A DNA stretch of 64,000 nucleotides from Hypoxylon rubiginosum (Eukaryota > Ascomycota > Sordariomycetes > Xylariales > Hypoxylaceae), in contig CADCXA010000055.1 in assembly GCA_902806565.1 (NCBI GenBank), positions 1,798,001 through 1,862,000 of the forward strand, written 5' to 3'. The notes under the pieces were generated by a model that was given only the letters and a program-made list of their open reading frames with translations, searched no databases and was not told the DNA's origin. Position 1 is the stretch's first letter. Every line of letters begins with the position of its first letter. The translations under genes were made by a program, and so were the position numbers. Below, piece after piece: positions 29,607 to 40,033 of this stretch.

Positions 29607-30071
29607 ATGTTAGCAGAGCTTGACAATGGTCAGCCCGAGGGCTCCGTTGCCGACGAACTCCACATGATATCCAAAAATGGTATATTCCACGAGGACTACC
29701 AAAATAGTGAATATGCACTTGTAGTAACAACCATCATCCAGGAGTTCACAAATACAAAGCGCGAATGGGATTCCGCTCAAAGTTTTATCCAGCAACAGAT
29801 CTTGCAACCGCTCGAGCGTTTACTCACGGAGATCAAATCGAATGGTTATGAGATAGATAGTCGGCTGCCACCCGCGTCGAAACTGGTTGATTGGCAATTC
29901 GTGTGGGATTATTACCAACCCGATAAGAGGAGATCATTCGAAGAATTTTCTGATGAGCTTGATGATGAGCTTGATGATGAGCTTGGGGATGAGCTTGGGG
30001 ATGAGTTTATTATACCTAGGCTTGATGTCGAGTTTGAGGACTTCCTAGAGTCGATGTCGGCGTCCTTCTGA
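29607..30071 (+). CDS. Acidic orphan protein with Asp-Glu-Leu repeats
   Basis: A 154-codon frame starting at an ATG. I do not recognise it. It is strongly acidic. Its C-terminal third includes tandem DELD/DELG units encoded by a 12-nt repeat, and it ends in another acidic stretch. The middle part (QQQILQPLERLLTEIKSN) could form an amphipathic helix. It may be a lone last exon of a longer gene, but I could not find an upstream exon that joins in frame. Moderate to low confidence that it is a gene. Confidence 0.4.
   Translation: MLAELDNGQPEGSVADELHMISKNGIFHEDYQNSEYALVVTTIIQEFTNTKREWDSAQSFIQQQILQPLERLLTEIKSNGYEIDSRLPPASKLVDWQFVWDYYQPDKRRSFEEFSDELDDELDDELGDELGDEFIIPRLDVEFEDFLESMSASF
29952..30008 (+). 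repeat. 12-nt tandem repeat inside the acidic orphan
   Basis: Four complete units GATGAGCTT(GAT/GGG) at 29952-29999 and a partial fifth. The unit length is a multiple of three, so copy-number change would not shift the frame. Confidence 0.9.
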
Positions 30072-30257
30072 CAGTACCGTAATGTTTAAAACCCAATATT
30101 ACCATAGCGAGAAAGTGTATGAGCTGAGAAGCCTTGTTTTAGAAGTATTCTATTATAGTATAAGAATTGCTCTCGATATAGGGCATGCTCAAGAAAACCT
30201 AAGCTGCAGTTTTTCCCTTTTATCTTACGCATCAATCTCCTAGATACTAGTGAGCAC

Positions 30258-31322
30258 TTACGCACTATGCCCCGTCTCACTCATCCTCAGCTGACAATTA
30301 GCTCTCCAATTCGCGTCTCCCTCTTCCAGAATTATATACTCTCTCCGCTCGGAGTGGCTCTTTGCTAGTCTTCTCTTGCTCCCCTCCCTTTGCTTCCTTA
30401 CGAACGAGCGTAGGCTTGGCAAACAGACGGCCACCAGACTCGCCACTATCTCGACCAGCGCCCACGCGTCGATAGTGTGCGTAATATTCGCCTTGGGCAC
30501 ATCCCGGACCAAGAGTAGCGTGATCCAGCGCGCCAGCGCCGCCACGATGCTCAACGCCGCCATACATAGCACGAACACGATCCCGCTTATTTCCGCCTTC
30601 CCCATCCCCGTCCGCATAGTCAGCCCCCTGCGTTCCCGGCCCAGGGTTAAGAACGCAAAGACGGGGACGGCGAGGATGACAAGGTCCGTCGCGATGTTTG
30701 CTGCCGTGGAAACCGACACCGACTTGATGTCGTGAACGGCGGAGCACAGGTGGCCCTCAATGTCCCAGTTGCTGCTCACAGGGGAACACCACGCCGTCAG
30801 GAGTATGATGTGGAGCAGGAACGTAGCCCCTGTAAATAGGCAGGCACATACGAACACGATGCGGGTAGCCTTGTTATCCATTCGACGCAGAAAGCTAGCG
30901 AAAAACGCGAGCAGGGCGAACTTGGCGGCCCAGAGCGAGATGTAGATGAAGAATAGGGAGACCCAGGAGACATAAAGGAGGTGAGATGACAAGGGTCGCG
31001 GAACGCTGTAGTAGAGCTCGCTAGGTGGGAGATGGACGTAACGCAGCCGGAGACTGTTCTTCCACGTATTGATACTGATGAGGACCATGCCAGAAATACA
31101 CGAGAGGAGCACCAGGCCGTCGGAGACGTTCAGTGTCAGAAGTCGCTGCTGGGGTTCCCTCGAGCGTACCCAGAAGCGAAGGACTATTGGGATGAGGGCG
31201 AATGTCATGCCCACCCAGTCGATAACGATGAAGGCCGCTAGACGAAGTTAGCTTCTGCGTTTAGTATCGAAGAGTATTCAATAGAACGCACGTAGTGGGA
31301 TGTCTATATCGTGGTACACCAT
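30258..31322 (-). CDS. Rhodopsin-domain (SAT4-like) seven-helix membrane protein
   Basis: Two exons (31322-31292 and 31237-30258) join in frame to 336 residues. The 31-nt first exon supplies MVYHDIDIPL, and exon 2 continues with helix-type sequence AFIVIDWVGMTFALIPIVLR. Seven hydrophobic segments can be marked. Family features include SLFFIYISLWAAKFALLAFF, the helix-4/5 region with WCSPVSSNW, and the late helix AALARWITLL followed by DAWALVEIVASLVAVCLPSL, where a conserved W-x-x-(V/I)-E motif occurs. The cytoplasmic tail is basic then acidic. These proteins are numerous in Pezizomycotina; most have no known function, although the family includes PTH11-like receptors. Same strand as ESF1 but 1.5 kb away. 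Confidence 0.85.
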
Positions 31323-32866
31323 GATGCTGATAGTTGATATGAGGGATGTCAATGTGTAACTAGCAATGACAAAGCTTTGGAACTTGAAGAATTCTAACTA
31401 AAGACGACAATGCGGAAACATAACGTATTAAGCAATCTTCAAAACACGTTCTTCAATACCTCATATATGGTAGTTGACAGTAACTGCAGCACAGGTGCCG
31501 AGTGATACAATAAGCACTAGTCGCACATCATATAGTATTAGGAGTACGGATAGCACCCAATAGTCTCACAGCATCCAGCGTATAGCCTACTAAGATAGAT
31601 AGGAGGCCGCTCAGCCTAGTCCCAGCCCATTGGAAAGTTCACCTAAACTCTCAAAATAGACAAGTGTTGTAAAAAGGCATCGAGTTCTTGAGTGGCCTCC
31701 GCGATTTAACTCCTAGAGGCTCGCCCATTTCCTCGTCAGCTCTTTACGTTTCGATAATAATTGATGAAGAACTTCATAATAGCCTTCCTCGACACCCCAA
31801 GATGACGTTTCATTCTCGTATGCGTTGGGTAGCGAGGCCTTGCCAATCAGATCAGCTTCAATTTATACAGTGTAACGACGGCATATCTTTTGGGTGGTAT
31901 ATTCCACGTCTGGGCAACGATCTGCAACACCCTCATATACATCATTGGCCGTAAAAGGGGACGACACACACGAAAAAAATCCTTTATGGTATAGGTATTC
32001 TTTAGTTCATATAGTAGCTGGAATCCAACGCTTTAGCTCGACGACGGCGACTCGGAGTCAAGACCCGGTATTACGGTCAGGGGGTTGGTTCGTTCCCGGC
32101 AGCGAAGTCACCAATCAGTCGTTTGCAGCGCTACAACCGCCTCGTCAGTCTTTAAGTCTTCGGGACCGACATTTCGCTATGGTATGCGGCGGTGAAAGAG
32201 CCAGGTAAGTGACACGGGCTTTCAATCTACCTGTGTCGTTAGGGATAGTCCATTATGCTCGATAACTCTCAGGATTGATTCCTTAGCCAAGTAGTGCAGT
32301 GTGAGGTTTCACGATCCAACTACCACCACCAGGATCGCTGTGACGCGCCAGTCTGCAAGACACCTATCCAGGAGGTAGCGATGAAAGACGTCGAGAGGTA
32401 GCACCAGCGGAAAATGATGCAATCACCAGCTAAAAATATATATCCCGGCCGTAGTACTACCTGCGCCTTAGACATTGTCTCAGCCCGCCGTTGTACTCTA
32501 CCGCACCTCTGTGGAACAGCAGCCCCTCTCCCTTTTACACATCTCCTCCCTATCAAGCCTTGGTCGAAATACCGGCTTTTGGAAGCAGCTATGTTCAAAA
32601 ATAGAATATCGTTGATCAAGATACTTAATGATCCCACCCGGTTACGTGCGTATTAAAAACGACTTGACGATTTGGGAGGATATAGACTACCGTACCCTGA
32701 TCGAGCCCAATCCATCGTTGCGCGAGTGCATCGAGTCGGCGTGCCCTTAATCATTGACGGAACGTGTGACACGGCTAGCAAGCAGCTAACAAATGATTCA
32801 TCTCCTGAAATAGTATCGGACTCGATGAAGAGAGAAAGCTTGTATTTTATTACAACACAATTAACT
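31323..32866. other. Gene-poor region at the edge of the accessory block
   Basis: 1.54 kb. Short frames at 31688-31954, 31894-32208 and 32414-32656 show no homology I recognise, no good intron borders and no coherent composition. I annotate nothing here. Confidence 0.55.
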
Positions 32867-34924
32867 CTACCTTCTCTGCTTCTTAGGCTTGGCGTTTTGT
32901 CGCTGCTGCCCGTCCATCCCATCGGAATCGCCTTTCCGCTTCTTGCGCCTCTCCTCGAGCAATTGCTTCATACCCTCGGTAGCCTTGTACTTCGGGTTCG
33001 AAGGATCGATAGCGAACTCATGGCTGTCGAAAACAGCCTTGAATCTGTCATCCTTGACGTCAATCTCGAAACCTTCTTGCAGACCGCCGTGATCCTCCAC
33101 GCCCTTCTTTCCTTTCTTCTTATACTTCTTGGACCTCTGCTTCTCCACTCGCGTAATCTCGTTCATGTCGAAATGATCAAGATGCTCAGCAGCCTCCTTA
33201 GAATCATCCGCCATGAGTCGCTCCAGCTGGGCTTTCTGAGCGGCGTTCTGCGCTGCCTCGGCCTCTTTCGCTTCTCGCCTCTTGAGTCGTTCCTCCTTCT
33301 TCTCAGCATGCTTAGACTTCTTAACAGGCTGATCGGTTGTGAAGAAGGGGTCATCAAACCCAAGATCCTCTTGAGCTTCTTGTTCACCCGCAGACTGTTC
33401 ACCATCTGCCTGATCAGAAACCCCATTTCGCTTTGCTACGACTTTCTCCTTCTTCCATGCTTTTCTCTCGCGCTCTTTGCGCATATACTTCTCCAGCGTA
33501 GTCTCTTCGGCTTCCGGCTCTTTCTTCTTCTTCTTACCCTCATCCATCAATGCAGCAGAGAATGTGATTTGCATGTCTCCAACTGGACCGGATTTTGAGG
33601 ACCGACCCAATGGTTCAGCACCCAAACCTAGCGCCTCACGGAGCTTCTTTGCTTTCAACTCCTTTTTAGTTAATTTCGGTTGGTCATCTGCCACTTCTTC
33701 CTCGTCCTCCTCTTCCTCGTCCTGGGCGCCGTCATCATCACTATCGCTCGCGAGATAAGCACGCAAATCGTTCTCTTGAAGTCCTGCCCGGCTGGTACTG
33801 AATGCTTTCTTAATATCCTCCCTTCGAGATATCTCTTCGGGATGGATGTCCCAAGTGAGCTTGACTTTAGAGTGTTGTAAGGCATCGGTAGTGAACTCGG
33901 TGGGCTTGTAGTCGGGTGATATGGAGTCACACTCGTCTCGTGGCTCATCATCGAACGTAACGTCATCAGGTATGAATCGTAAATCCATAAAATTGGACGA
34001 GGTTTGGTACTCGGTGCCATCGGTAGCCTGATAGATCTTATCGGCTGTAGCCGAATCGGAACATATCATGACGGCATAGTAATATCGCAAACGGTCCAAT
34101 TGATAGGACCGCAGCGCATCACTATCAAAGTCCTGATCGTTTCCTTCCTTGAGAATTTCATTTTTTATTTTCTCGTCGTCATCCTCATCGTCCTCCTCAC
34201 TGTCGTCGTTGGGATCCGATTCGGAATCTTTATCTTTCGCATCTGAAGCGTTCTTGAATATTTCCCTCGGAGGTCCTTCTAGTTCTTCCCGTTGCATTCG
34301 TCCCTTTCCAAACTCGCTTGGGTAGATGGATATACGCTCGATCCGGCCACCTTTGGGCAAGAAGCTAGAGAAGAGGGCCATTAAATCGGCAGACTTGATA
34401 TAATCCCAGTCGAGGTTGACTATAGCTATGCGTCTGGTGACCTCTCCTGTTTCGGCATCGGCTTCAGCATCGCGTAATCTTTGCATACTTGCAGATGTGT
34501 CGACCCCGGCTCCTCCCTCCTCCTCGTCTTGGTCATCTTGGGCGTCAGAGTCCGACTCCGATTCGGAAGAGGAAAATCCGCCACCACGAGCCGGATCATA
34601 GTTGGCATCAGCCTTCTGAAGCTCTCGCTCGACAACGTTGTCATCATCGACTTCGGCATTCTCGTCGTCTTCTGCTTGGTATATGCTTTGTAGAGCCTTC
34701 TTCTTGCTATCTGACTTCAGCTTTCGACCGTACTTGTCGACCTTGGCGCTCGCGATAAAGTCGTCATCTTTTAGCATGCGGGAGAAACGCTTGTCGATAG
34801 TGGTCTTGTTGCGATGCTTCGAGGGTAGGCGAAAACGCGGATCCGAGTCAAAATTAGCGAATCGTGAATCGCTCTTAGCGGCTGCAGGCGAGCCATCTTG
34901 CTTGGTAGATGATTTCTTCGGCAT
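32867..34924 (-). CDS. ESF1: Pre-rRNA processing protein Esf1
   Basis: Esf1 is a nucleolar factor of the small-subunit processome, needed for 18S rRNA maturation. One 685-residue intronless frame. N-terminal hallmarks are SRFANFDSDPRFRLP and TTIDKRFSRML; the RNA-binding-like core starts RRIAIVNLDWDYIKSADLM and continues with GRIERISIYPSEFGKGRM. Long acidic tracts separate the blocks. The C-terminus has the NUC153 motif DDRFKAVFDSHEFAIDPSNP followed by KATEGMKQLLEERRKKR and a basic nucleolar-type tail. Length and order agree with fungal Esf1. Diverges from the phospholipase D gene. Confidence 0.96.
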   Translation of the reverse strand: MPKKSSTKQDGSPAAAKSDSRFANFDSDPRFRLPSKHRNKTTIDKRFSRMLKDDDFIASAKVDKYGRKLKSDSKKKALQSIYQAEDDENAEVDDDNVVERELQKADANYDPARGGGFSSSESESDSDAQDDQDEEEGGAGVDTSASMQRLRDAEADAETGEVTRRIAIVNLDWDYIKSADLMALFSSFLPKGGRIERISIYPSEFGKGRMQREELEGPPREIFKNASDAKDKDSESDPNDDSEEDDEDDDEKIKNEILKEGNDQDFDSDALRSYQLDRLRYYYAVMICSDSATADKIYQATDGTEYQTSSNFMDLRFIPDDVTFDDEPRDECDSISPDYKPTEFTTDALQHSKVKLTWDIHPEEISRREDIKKAFSTSRAGLQENDLRAYLASDSDDDGAQDEEEEDEEEVADDQPKLTKKELKAKKLREALGLGAEPLGRSSKSGPVGDMQITFSAALMDEGKKKKKEPEAEETTLEKYMRKERERKAWKKEKVVAKRNGVSDQADGEQSAGEQEAQEDLGFDDPFFTTDQPVKKSKHAEKKEERLKRREAKEAEAAQNAAQKAQLERLMADDSKEAAEHLDHFDMNEITRVEKQRSKKYKKKGKKGVEDHGGLQEGFEIDVKDDRFKAVFDSHEFAIDPSNPKYKATEGMKQLLEERRKKRKGDSDGMDGQQRQNAKPKKQRR

Positions 34925-35801
34925 TTTCGTTTAGCTGTTCGAATTGTTGGATGTAAACCTGGCGCCTACTGAAGCTTTGCGCCAGTTGCAGTTGGAACAA
35001 GACCTGACAATTGAAAATTTTAGTGGATCTGTAATTCTGCCGGTTATTTGGAAGGCGGTGCGCTGGTCAGACCTCACCGCTCTGTTAATCCCAATGCCCA
35101 ATAGCAGGTTGCACAGTGTCACGCGACAGTTAAGTAGCTCCTTGAAACATCCCCTGTACTCCACCGTCACGGAGAAAAACAGTCACTAATTCCACTAATT
35201 TAGGTACGTACTGGTGGTAGTCCTCACAGTAAGTCTTACAGTGCATGATTTTTATGTCGTAAGCTGGCGGGGGCGGGGCAAAGCGTCATACCTCATAGGC
35301 TGATCTAATTCATCTCAACTCTCGTAATATCCTATCAACACCTCAGCTTACAGGCAAACCCATCACAAGTGTCACCATTGATAGATCGTATGTACTATCA
35401 GACTATGCAGAATCAGCCCTTAGACACCCCTGACGTGCAGATGTGCTGGATTAATCTTGATTTGCTCATATACTGTTCTTCAGGGGCTGATGCAAGCCAA
35501 GACTTCAGCTTGAAGTGACCTATTCCCCTGTTCCCTAGCATGACCGCAGACCGCAACGCAACGGTCCCACCAAGAATAAGAACAAGAACAGGAATTAGAA
35601 CTGAGGCAGCCTTTCACCCCTCCGTAATAATCGTGATACAATAATCAAATTCCCACATCGTAGTTGAGCAATTGTGAATGCTGATTATATCTAGCAAATT
35701 CATTTCATAATACCTTTCTTTTCCCCTTCCTTTCTTATACTCTGAAACCAAGAACCCTTCCCGACCTTTTTCTGGAGACACAAGACATATCATTTTCCAA
35801 G
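34925..35801. promoter_or_regulatory. Divergent region ESF1/phospholipase D
   Basis: 877 bp. Pyrimidine-rich stretch just before the phospholipase D start (TACCTTTCTTTTCCCCTTCC near 35711). Nothing else of note. Confidence 0.5.
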
Positions 35802-38800
35802 ATGGATTTCCTCCGTGATGCCTTGCACGATGTGAAAGAGCATTTGAAGGGAGACGACGACGAGCATGAATCACACGAACAAGAGCAGCAACAAGAACAG
35901 CAACAAGAACAACATGACAACAGTGGCCCAGGCCATCAGCAGACTGTCAACACCAACAATCGCTTCCAGTCTTTTTCGCCTGAGACTTCTGGTGCTGTCA
36001 AGTGGTATGTTGATGGCGCATCCTATTTCTACGCTGTCTCCTTGGCTCTTGAAGGTAAGACATCTATAACATTAATCTACTTGGCGAGTGTACTGATTAG
36101 AAATTCCAGAGGCGAGAGAGAGCGTCTATATCTTAGATTGGTGGTTGAGCCCGGAGCTCTACCTTCGTCGACCGCCTTCGCGCAACGAGCAGTATCGCCT
36201 CGACAACATGTTGAAAGCAGCTGCCGAGAGAGGTGTAGAAGTATGCATTATCGTGTACAAGGAGGTCACTCAGGCTTTGACCCGTAAGCTCGTTCCATTC
36301 TACCCGATTATTAGCAATATTACGAGTCCAGCTAACTAATTTATCATTATTCAGTGGACTCTGCGGTAGGTAGCTTACTAGACCTTCAAGCCATAGATCT
36401 GACTAATCTCCTCTGTTAGCACACCAAGCACCACCTTGAAGAATTGCACCCAAATATCAAGGTGTTCAGACACCCTGACCACCTACCGACAGACCGGCAG
36501 AAGCTTGAGAATGCATTTGCTGGTTTGTCCCTGGATACTCTTAAGCTGAATGATTTCAGCCTGGCCAAGACCTCAGGAGACGCACTAAAGGAACTCTACG
36601 GTTCATTTGGTGATACTGTTCTGTACTGGGCTCATCATGAAAAGCTGTGCGTTGTTGACGGACGTATCGCCTTTATGGGTGGTCTTGACATGTGTATGGA
36701 TACCACCCCCTGAGCCCCTGAATGAATGTTGGTATACTAACAAAACATAGGCTTTGGAAGATACGACACGAACAGTAAGTTGAGCTGTGCAATACATTTT
36801 TCAATGGCTCCGTTTACTTAACAAGAATAGGTCACCCAATTGCTGATGCTCACCCTGGCAATCTCGACGCAATTGTATTCCCAGGTCAAGATTTCAACAA
36901 CGCTCGAGTTTACGACTTTGAAGGGGTTGATAATTGGGACCATAATAAGCGTAAGTACTCTAGTCCCATTCATTTATTTAACCAGGGATCTCACAGAAAT
37001 ACAGTCGACCGAACGAAGAGCTCAAGAATGGGTTGGTCTGATATCGCCATCTCCTTGAAGGGTCCGATCGTAAGCAGCCTTATCGCCCATTTCACGGATC
37101 GATGGTACGTACCCCCCTGAATTACAAGAAGCCGGACCTAACCTAGTCCAAAGGAACTTCATCTACAGCGAGAAGTACGGCAAAAGAGAAGAAGGCAAGT
37201 ACCAGATGATCAGTTTCAGCAGCCCTGCCGAGGGTTCTCGTGAAGAAGGAGGCCGTAACTACTTTGGTGATATGGAGGGCCGTTTCAACCGTGGCATGAG
37301 ACACTTCGTGGGCGGAGGAGACGAGGAATATCAAGAACCTCGCGATGATTATGACCGCTCCGGCGAAGCCAAAATCCAACTCTGCAGAAGGTATGTTCAA
37401 ACTCGTTTCAGGAACACATGTCAACCATATTTATTATAGATACTAATTGCCCCTTAGTTGTTGCGAGTGGTCTGCGGGCCATCCCACCGAACACTCGATT
37501 GCCAATGCATACATCAATGCAATTGAAAATGCTCAGCATTTTGTCTACATTGAGAATCAGGTAAGGTCTCCCTGGACTTATTGTACTCCACATTAGTAGC
37601 ATATCTAACAAACTGCAGTTCTTTATCACCGCCACGTCCGAGGAGCAGCGCCCAGTAGAGAACATGATCGGTGCGAGCATCGTGTCGCGCATCGTGCGAG
37701 CGCACAACAACAACGAGGACTTCCGAGTCACGGTGCTGATGCCCGCCGTTCCCGCGTTCGCCGGCGACTTGCACTCGGACGGCGCCCTGGGCACCCGTGC
37801 TATCATGGAGTTCCAGTACAACAGCATCAACCGGGGCGGCCACAGCATCATCGAGTCCCTGCAGCAGCAAGGGGTCGACGACTGGCGCCGCTACATCGGC
37901 TTCTACAACCTGCGCAGCTACGACCGCATCAACACCTCCTCCACCATGCAGCAGGCCGAGCAGGAGAGCGGCGTGCCGTACGAGCAGGCCCGTCGCGACA
38001 TCGACGAGAGGGTCGGGGGCTACCCGTACAGACGTGAGAACGAGGGCGGGGAGTACGGTGATAACGAATATGGTCGCGGTGAGTACGATGGCGGCGAGGA
38101 CCGTCGTGACGAGTATAGCCGTGATGATTCAGGCCGCGGCGACAGCTATGAACGCTACCAGTCCGCGGCCGCCAATGTCGAGGACAAGACGTGGGACACG
38201 GTGTCGAGCTGCTACATGGAGAACGGGCCGGACATCCGGACCGTGCCGTGGAGCGGCTCCGAGGAGGCCGAGCTGGGCGCGTTCGTGTCGGAGGAGCTGT
38301 ACATCCACAGCAAGGTGCTGATCGCCGACGACCGGCTCGTGATCTGCGGGTCGGCGAACCTGAACGACCGCAGCCAGCTGGGCACGCACGACTCGGAGAT
38401 CGCCGTCGTCATCGAGGACCCGACGCCGGTCGAGAGCGCGATGAACGGACAACCGTTCACGGCGTCGCGGTTCGCCTCGTCGCTGCGGCGCCAGCTCTAC
38501 CGCAAGCATCTGGGTTTGCTCCCCGACCAGCCCTGCGACCGGCCCGACGCCAACTGGACGCCCGTGGACCGCGACCCGCAGCGGTACGACTGGGGGTCGG
38601 CCTCGGACCGGCTGGTCGAGGACCCGATGAGCGGGGACTTCTGGACGCTGTGGACGGAGACGGCGCGGACCAACACGGACGTCTTCTCCAAGGTGTTCCA
38701 CCCGGTCCCCAACGACGCCGTTCGCACCTGGGAGCAGTACGAAGACTTTTTCACGCGCCATTTTGTCATCCCCGGCGGTGACGACGACGACAAGGACGAG

Positions 38801-39025
38801 GATAAGAAGAAGGAAGAGGAAGAGGAGAATAGGCGACAGGGCAAGGTCCCGTACGGCCACGTCGTCCGCGACGAGTTCCCCGGCGGCGTCGCCGAGGTCA
38901 AGGAATGGCTGAGCCGCGTCCGCGGGACTCTCGTCGAGATGCCGCTCGAGTTCCTGATCGAGGTCGAGGACCTCGCCAAGGACGGCCTGAGCCTGAATGC
39001 GTTCACGGACGAGATCTACACCTAA
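35802..39025 (+). CDS. Phospholipase D (two HKD motifs)
   Basis: Hydrolyses phosphatidylcholine-type lipids to phosphatidic acid. Ten exons join in frame to 754 residues: 35802-36054, 36110-36283, 36355-36365, 36420-36693, 36751-36774, 36831-36950, 37005-37104, 37154-37390, 37458-37560 and 37619-39025. Two of them are micro-exons of 11 and 24 nt. HKD motif 1 is HEKLCVVDGRIAFMGGLD and motif 2 is HSKVLIADDRLVICGSANL; both have the H-x-K-x4-D pattern. The N-terminus has a Gln/Glu-rich tract. Between the motifs lies a repetitive Gly-Glu-Tyr-Arg-Asp insertion at 38030-38150. There is no PX or PH domain, so it is of the fungal short PLD type, not the Spo14 type. The last exon is markedly GC-rich at third positions. 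Confidence 0.93.
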
Positions 39026-39591
39026 GATGCGGGGCGGAGCTGCATAGATAGGTATCTACTAATGTGGCGAAGTTGGATCCCGGGTCCTGGATTTACAGGC
39101 GTAGGGGGCTTGTTTCCGAATTGTAACTGTTTTGATTTCATAGACAGCCTAAGATATGAGTAGGATGCGTTAGGAGGCACGAAGTCAATTTCAATGATTT
39201 TAAGACAGTCGAGCTCTTTTGTTACTGTCCCCTAAGTTTGATTGTGAATTGGAAAAAGATCTTGCTGAAACTCTAGCAATTCGGTGCCAACCCCTTTTCC
39301 AGCCCGTATACCATAGGAAAGTAGACACTGAGCTGACAGGTTCATATATGGTCCTTGAATATAAGTTTTCAAGAGCTAATCTGCTCAATGTCATATATAA
39401 ACGACTAAAATGTCAACCACTCTACTGTTCTAGGTAGGTAGTCATGTATCTAGTGCCCCTGTGTCGTCCCGTGAGACCCCCCCTCTCTTGGTTCTACGGT
39501 GCTGAGTATAGAAACAGCCCTCTCTTTCAACTCATAAGTCGAAAGTTCCTGTATACACCAAAAATGATGGGCTGACGGCAATTAAGCAAAA
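39026..39591. other. Spacer downstream of phospholipase D
   Basis: 566 bp including the PLD 3' UTR. A TCTAGGTAGGTAG motif lies near 39429. No gene. Confidence 0.55.
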
Positions 39592-39848
39592 TCAAACAAG
39601 AGGCAGGCGGAAGATGAGGTAAGGTTGAAACTAATAAAAAATATTATTATGACGATGCAATTGTGTCTACTCACAAGAGTCTGGTTTGGCATAACCATTC
39701 TCTTCTTTCTTTCTTCCGCGGCTAGCTTTTCCCTTTGCCCTTTACTCTTCGTTTCATTCCCGTGTTGGTCCCCAATGTTTCGTTGCGACGCCATGAGCTC
39801 TTCTGCTTCTGTGCTGGTTGATATAAACGTGCCCCGTAACCAAGACAT
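39592..39848 (-). CDS. Candidate small two-exon protein (70 residues)
   Basis: A possible short gene. A strong acceptor (TTTTTTTCTACAG, minus strand) lies just upstream of an ATG at 39848, so a 5' UTR intron is likely. Exon 39848-39675 encodes MSWLRGTFISTSTEAEELM and then a charged stretch ending KKRMVMPNQTL. A GTGAGT donor and ATTAG acceptor remove a 44-nt intron, and exon 39630-39592 adds FQPYLIFRLPLV and a stop. The well-placed splice signals are the main evidence. I do not recognise the protein, and the intron is at the lower size limit. Confidence 0.35.
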
Positions 39849-40033
39849 CCGGAACTGTAGAAAAAAAGAAATGGACAATGGACAATTGTATGGGTGAGGA
39901 CATGTGCAAGCGCCAAGGACACCAGAGAGTATTATACAGAAACTCCCGCTGGATGATTGAACTCCAGTAACCCTTCACTTCCCAATGCCAATGCTACAAA
40001 CCCTTTACTTCTCTGCTCGAAATACGTCCACGT

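Noticed and set aside
9655..31322. Secondary-metabolite gene cluster (transporter, membrane proteins, protease-like protein)
   Set aside because: No polyketide synthase, nonribosomal peptide synthetase, terpene cyclase or prenyltransferase is present.
31688..32208. Short + strand frames in the gene-poor interval before ESF1
   Set aside because: No domain, no consistent splice borders, and frames overlap each other.
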